From Eudasyphora cyanicolor (Eukaryota > Arthropoda > Insecta > Diptera > Muscidae): a stretch of 64,000 nucleotides of DNA. A model generated the notes under the pieces. That model was given only the letters and a program-made list of their open reading frames with translations. It searched no databases and was not told where the DNA came from. The translations under genes and the position numbers were made by a program. Below, one piece after another: positions 62,101-64,000 of this stretch. The stretch lies in NCBI GenBank assembly GCA_963930755.1, contig OZ005736.1, forward strand, positions 237,240,142 through 237,304,141, written 5' to 3'. Every line of letters starts with the position of its first letter. Within the stretch, counting starts at the first letter, position 1.

Positions 62101-64000
62101 AATTTTATATTCTCATTTTCCCATTTTATGAATATTAAATATGTTTCGAAGCGAACTATTTTGTCATCGATAGCCCGTTTTTATGACCCCCTTGGATTAA
62201 TTGGGCCCGTAATTACTAAAGCTAAGATATTTATGCAGAACTTGTGGAAAATTAAAGCCGATTGGGACGAGAGCTTGCCCCAAGCTCTACATTATTCTTG
62301 GCTTCAATACGTATCAACATTCTCGCTTGTTCATAAATTTGAATTCCCTCGATTTACTTCCATTCCAGACTCGACTGTACAGATACATGCATTTTGCGAT
62401 GCCAGCCTCTCTGCCTATGGTGCTTGCGTTTATGCAAGATCGGAATCGGAAGAAAAGGTACTAGTCAGGTTGCTGTGCTCAAAATCTCGGGTGGCGCCGT
62501 TAAAGGTTCTCACGATTCCGAAGCTGGAATTATCTGCTGCATTACTTCTCGCAGATATGTTGAAGGGAATTTCAAAAATACTCAGTAACAACTACGAATA
62601 CCACTGCTGGTCGGATTCAATGGTCGTTTTGTCGTGGCTACAAGACGAATCTTCTAACTACAATATTTTTGTTGCCAACAGAGTAAGTCGTATACAAAAA
62701 TTAACTGAAAATATGAGGTGGCATCACGTTCCAACCGCATCCAATCCAGCGGATATTTTATCGAGGGGTGCTACACCAGAAGAACTTCTTAAATCTAGCC
62801 TTTGGAAAGAAGGCCCTGATTTTTTGCATAAAAATTCCAAATATTGGCCAAAGATGCTGCAGTTTAAGACTGACTTGCCTGAACGTCGCCGTGCTGCTTT
62901 GATTGTTTCGACTACTTATGATTTTTCGATAAATTGCAAATATCATAATTCATTCTTTAAGATTCAACGCGTTTTCGGATATGTTTATCGATTTTTGAAT
63001 AGTACAAAGACAGTTAAATATTCTGGAGATTTAACAGACAACGATATTAAAATGGGCAACAAAATATTGTTTCGCAACATACAATTTACACATTTCACCG
63101 CTGAGTATAAGGCTTTAAAATGTAATGAAAATGTCTCTCCATCTAGTAAATTATATTCACTAACGCCGTTTATGGATTTAGATGGATTAATTAGAGTCGG
63201 TGGACGATTACAAAATTCATTTTTAAATTTTGACGCACAACACCCGATGATTATCCCCAAACATCATCCTATTACTACGTCCTTGATTTTAAATTATCAT
63301 GAACAATTATTGCATGCTGGACCTCAATGTTTACTAGCAAACATTCGCCAGCAATATTGGCCCTTAGGGGGCAGAAAAACGGTAAGCGCCATCATTGGTA
63401 AATGCGTCAGATGTTTTCGTCTTAAACCTAAAGTAACAGAACATGTAATGGGCAGCTTGCCGGAGGGAAGAGTGCAGCCAAATCGGGCATTTTATACAAC
63501 TGGGCTAGATTTTTGTGGACCATTTTATTTTAAGTCAGATGTAAGGAATCGACCACCATCAAAATGCTACATCTGTATATTTATATGTTTTTCAACAAAG
63601 GCCACGCATTTGGAGTTGGTAGCAAATTTGTCCACGCCATCATTTTTATCAGCATTAAAACGTTTTATTTCAATTCGCGGCAAGCCTAAAACGATTTGGT
63701 CAGACAATGCCACAAATTTTGTAGGTGCCAAAAACGAAATGGCAGAGTTAAGACAGCTGTTTTGTGACCAATATAATTTGAAGCAGATCCATAATCAATG
63801 TCTGGCTGATGAAATTAACTGGAAATTTATTCCTCCTAGATCTCCTCATTTTGGCGGCCTTTGGGAGGCTGCTGTTAAGTCAGCCAAGTATCATTTTTAC
63901 CGTACTGTGGGACAGTCAGTTCTAACATTTGATGAATTAAGGACACTGGTGTGTCAAATATCTGCCATTCTTAATTCTAGGCCTTTATGTCCAATTTCAG
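59149..64000 (+). CDS. BEL/Pao Gag-Pol polyprotein, intact but cut by window edge
   Basis: One open frame of 1,617 codons from ATG 59149 with no stop before the window ends. Gag: Pao-type FSGSYTEWPDFF (about residue 145), then three zinc motifs, CTFCDAKDHYITNC (348), CLNCLRKGHRLLKC (382) and CRHCHMKHHSLLH (400). Aspartic protease: VILDSASQLNF (Asp 497). RT: LRVVFDGSAK (785), LSGDICKMYRC (Asp 832), FYVDDLISG (908). RNase H: FCDASLSAYGA (Asp 1084), PKLELSAA (Glu 1127), CWSDSMVVL (Asp 1156), NPADILSRG (Asp 1202). Integrase: HEQLLHAG/KCVRCF zinc site (1384-1422), TGLDFCGPF (Asp 1454), IWSDNATNF (Asp 1519), FGGLWEAAVK (Glu 1573). Gag and Pol are fused in frame. The integrase C-terminus and any later ORF are outside the window. 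An upstream ATG at 59142 is followed by a stop after four codons. Every catalytic residue looks present, so this is the youngest or best-preserved element. Confidence 0.95.
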   Translation, partial: MPDNNASSSEGKETGKGASDLSLCFQKVASIGKQLVDINNRLTTDELNKLDEADLSVRLDYVENLNSHFDQSVSILEENTGGDMDDNIRSDFMASYFEVKAKIKRKIGTGNITRTTPQSSTFRQFSVDEPISIRKSRLPELKIPQFSGSYTEWPDFFAMFTTVIGNDMDLSNIEKFQHLRTSLVGAALDTISSLEPTDTNYDKAIVLLKNRFDNKLLLFQGHIKEVFGLKCADKGSALSLRQLSDKLNAHVRALDTICTKAQMADGFLINLITSKLDHQTQAKWEEGLQNDKLPTWESMASFLDRRCRMLENLENSMKPKTHNQTVNKKSNSHGRNVLVTSGTSHPICTFCDAKDHYITNCLSYINLSASQRFKEAKRLSLCLNCLRKGHRLLKCKSGSCRHCHMKHHSLLHMANNNVESSLPTHQQSYVHTQSSTAPQSPQSPQSPQTTTQSTLVSSNISSEILESPVGSDVLLATAIVLVKNKFGIFVPCRVILDSASQLNFVTTRFANQAQLKVKPLNISISGIGEGSLIADKSTEITIKSCHSDYSVSFVAVVIPSITEYQPNANIDVSQFKIPSNIKLADGDFYKRGRIDILIGASLFFDLMSVGQIRCGNNTSILQKTQLGWVVSGGGICRSNANSLVTASIDMSKDEDEPLVDVLKSFWEVENNFERNASAIVDDEFCEQHFIQNTVRLQSGEYSVSLPKKLNINDLGDSYDRALSRFMNLEKKLNKLPLVQKKYIDFMNEYADLKHMTLVTETPREVKKYFLPHHCVQKEDSTTTKLRVVFDGSAKTTTGLSLNDTLYSGPTIQSKLFDTLLRFRFFKIALSGDICKMYRCVRVNPPDDLLQCILWRNNSEEDVKIYKLDTVTYGTKPAAFLAIRAMHKLSSDEEHLFPIGANVVKRDFYVDDLISGGNSVEEVVEIREQVTALLKRGNFEIRKWCSNDNSALEGVASISREFLLQFHDGTDIIKTLGLAWDPKSDNFIFSFSHFMNIKYVSKRTILSSIARFYDPLGLIGPVITKAKIFMQNLWKIKADWDESLPQALHYSWLQYVSTFSLVHKFEFPRFTSIPDSTVQIHAFCDASLSAYGACVYARSESEEKVLVRLLCSKSRVAPLKVLTIPKLELSAALLLADMLKGISKILSNNYEYHCWSDSMVVLSWLQDESSNYNIFVANRVSRIQKLTENMRWHHVPTASNPADILSRGATPEELLKSSLWKEGPDFLHKNSKYWPKMLQFKTDLPERRRAALIVSTTYDFSINCKYHNSFFKIQRVFGYVYRFLNSTKTVKYSGDLTDNDIKMGNKILFRNIQFTHFTAEYKALKCNENVSPSSKLYSLTPFMDLDGLIRVGGRLQNSFLNFDAQHPMIIPKHHPITTSLILNYHEQLLHAGPQCLLANIRQQYWPLGGRKTVSAIIGKCVRCFRLKPKVTEHVMGSLPEGRVQPNRAFYTTGLDFCGPFYFKSDVRNRPPSKCYICIFICFSTKATHLELVANLSTPSFLSALKRFISIRGKPKTIWSDNATNFVGAKNEMAELRQLFCDQYNLKQIHNQCLADEINWKFIPPRSPHFGGLWEAAVKSAKYHFYRTVGQSVLTFDELRTLVCQISAILNSRPLCPIS

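Overview
The window is a gene-poor, AT-rich stretch of a fly genome, probably a cyclorrhaphous (calyptrate-like) dipteran. The evidence is the repeat content: many non-autonomous Helitron-like elements of the DINE-1/mini-me type with (GTCY)n tracts and 3' hairpins, LOA-type LINEs with CCTAA-repeat tails, Tc1/mariner, hAT and BEL/Pao elements, and a tRNA-derived SINE. I found no host protein gene, rRNA, functional tRNA or CRISPR array. Nearly every coding segment belongs to a transposable element, and all but one are broken.

Layout. 1-4.2 kb: a Jockey-like LINE split by a 3.3-kb Tc1/mariner-type (ITm) element, which itself holds a foldback insertion, a Helitron-like element and a SINE with a 13-bp target duplication. 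4.2-11 kb: degenerate AT-rich sequence with Helitron-like fragments, small MITEs and a striking 39-bp-arm hairpin. 11-19 kb: two 5'-truncated copies of one LOA LINE ('LINE X') with target duplications, a reverse-strand copy of a second LOA LINE ('LINE Y'), a foldback element and a deleted mariner. 19-25 kb: nested Helitron-like elements and a forward LINE Y copy. 25-31 kb: fragments of X, Y-like and a third LINE ('LINE W'), plus a decayed ITm transposase. 31.3-34.1 kb: remains of two orphan arthropod repeat proteins, one inside a delimited 2.25-kb DNA transposon (long inverted ends, 8-bp target duplication) that I cannot place in a named superfamily. This is the best candidate for something undescribed.

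35-45 kb: degenerate repeats, a hAT end with a long G run, another ITm fragment and a long Helitron-like element with a 152-bp tandem array. 45-54.7 kb: two long reverse-strand LOA LINEs, one of the X type (5' half) and one nearly complete Y, both broken by secondary insertions. 55-58.5 kb: AT-rich inverted and tandem repeats. 58.5-64 kb: a BEL/Pao LTR retrotransposon (5' LTR, primer-binding site, 1,617 uninterrupted Gag-Pol codons) that runs off the right edge. It is the only apparently intact gene.

The elements do not cooperate as a system. They form a layered insertion record, and relative ages follow from which element interrupts which. LINE X, Y, W and V, families A-G and other family labels are names I give here from internal comparison of copies; clade names come from motif recognition and were not database-checked.
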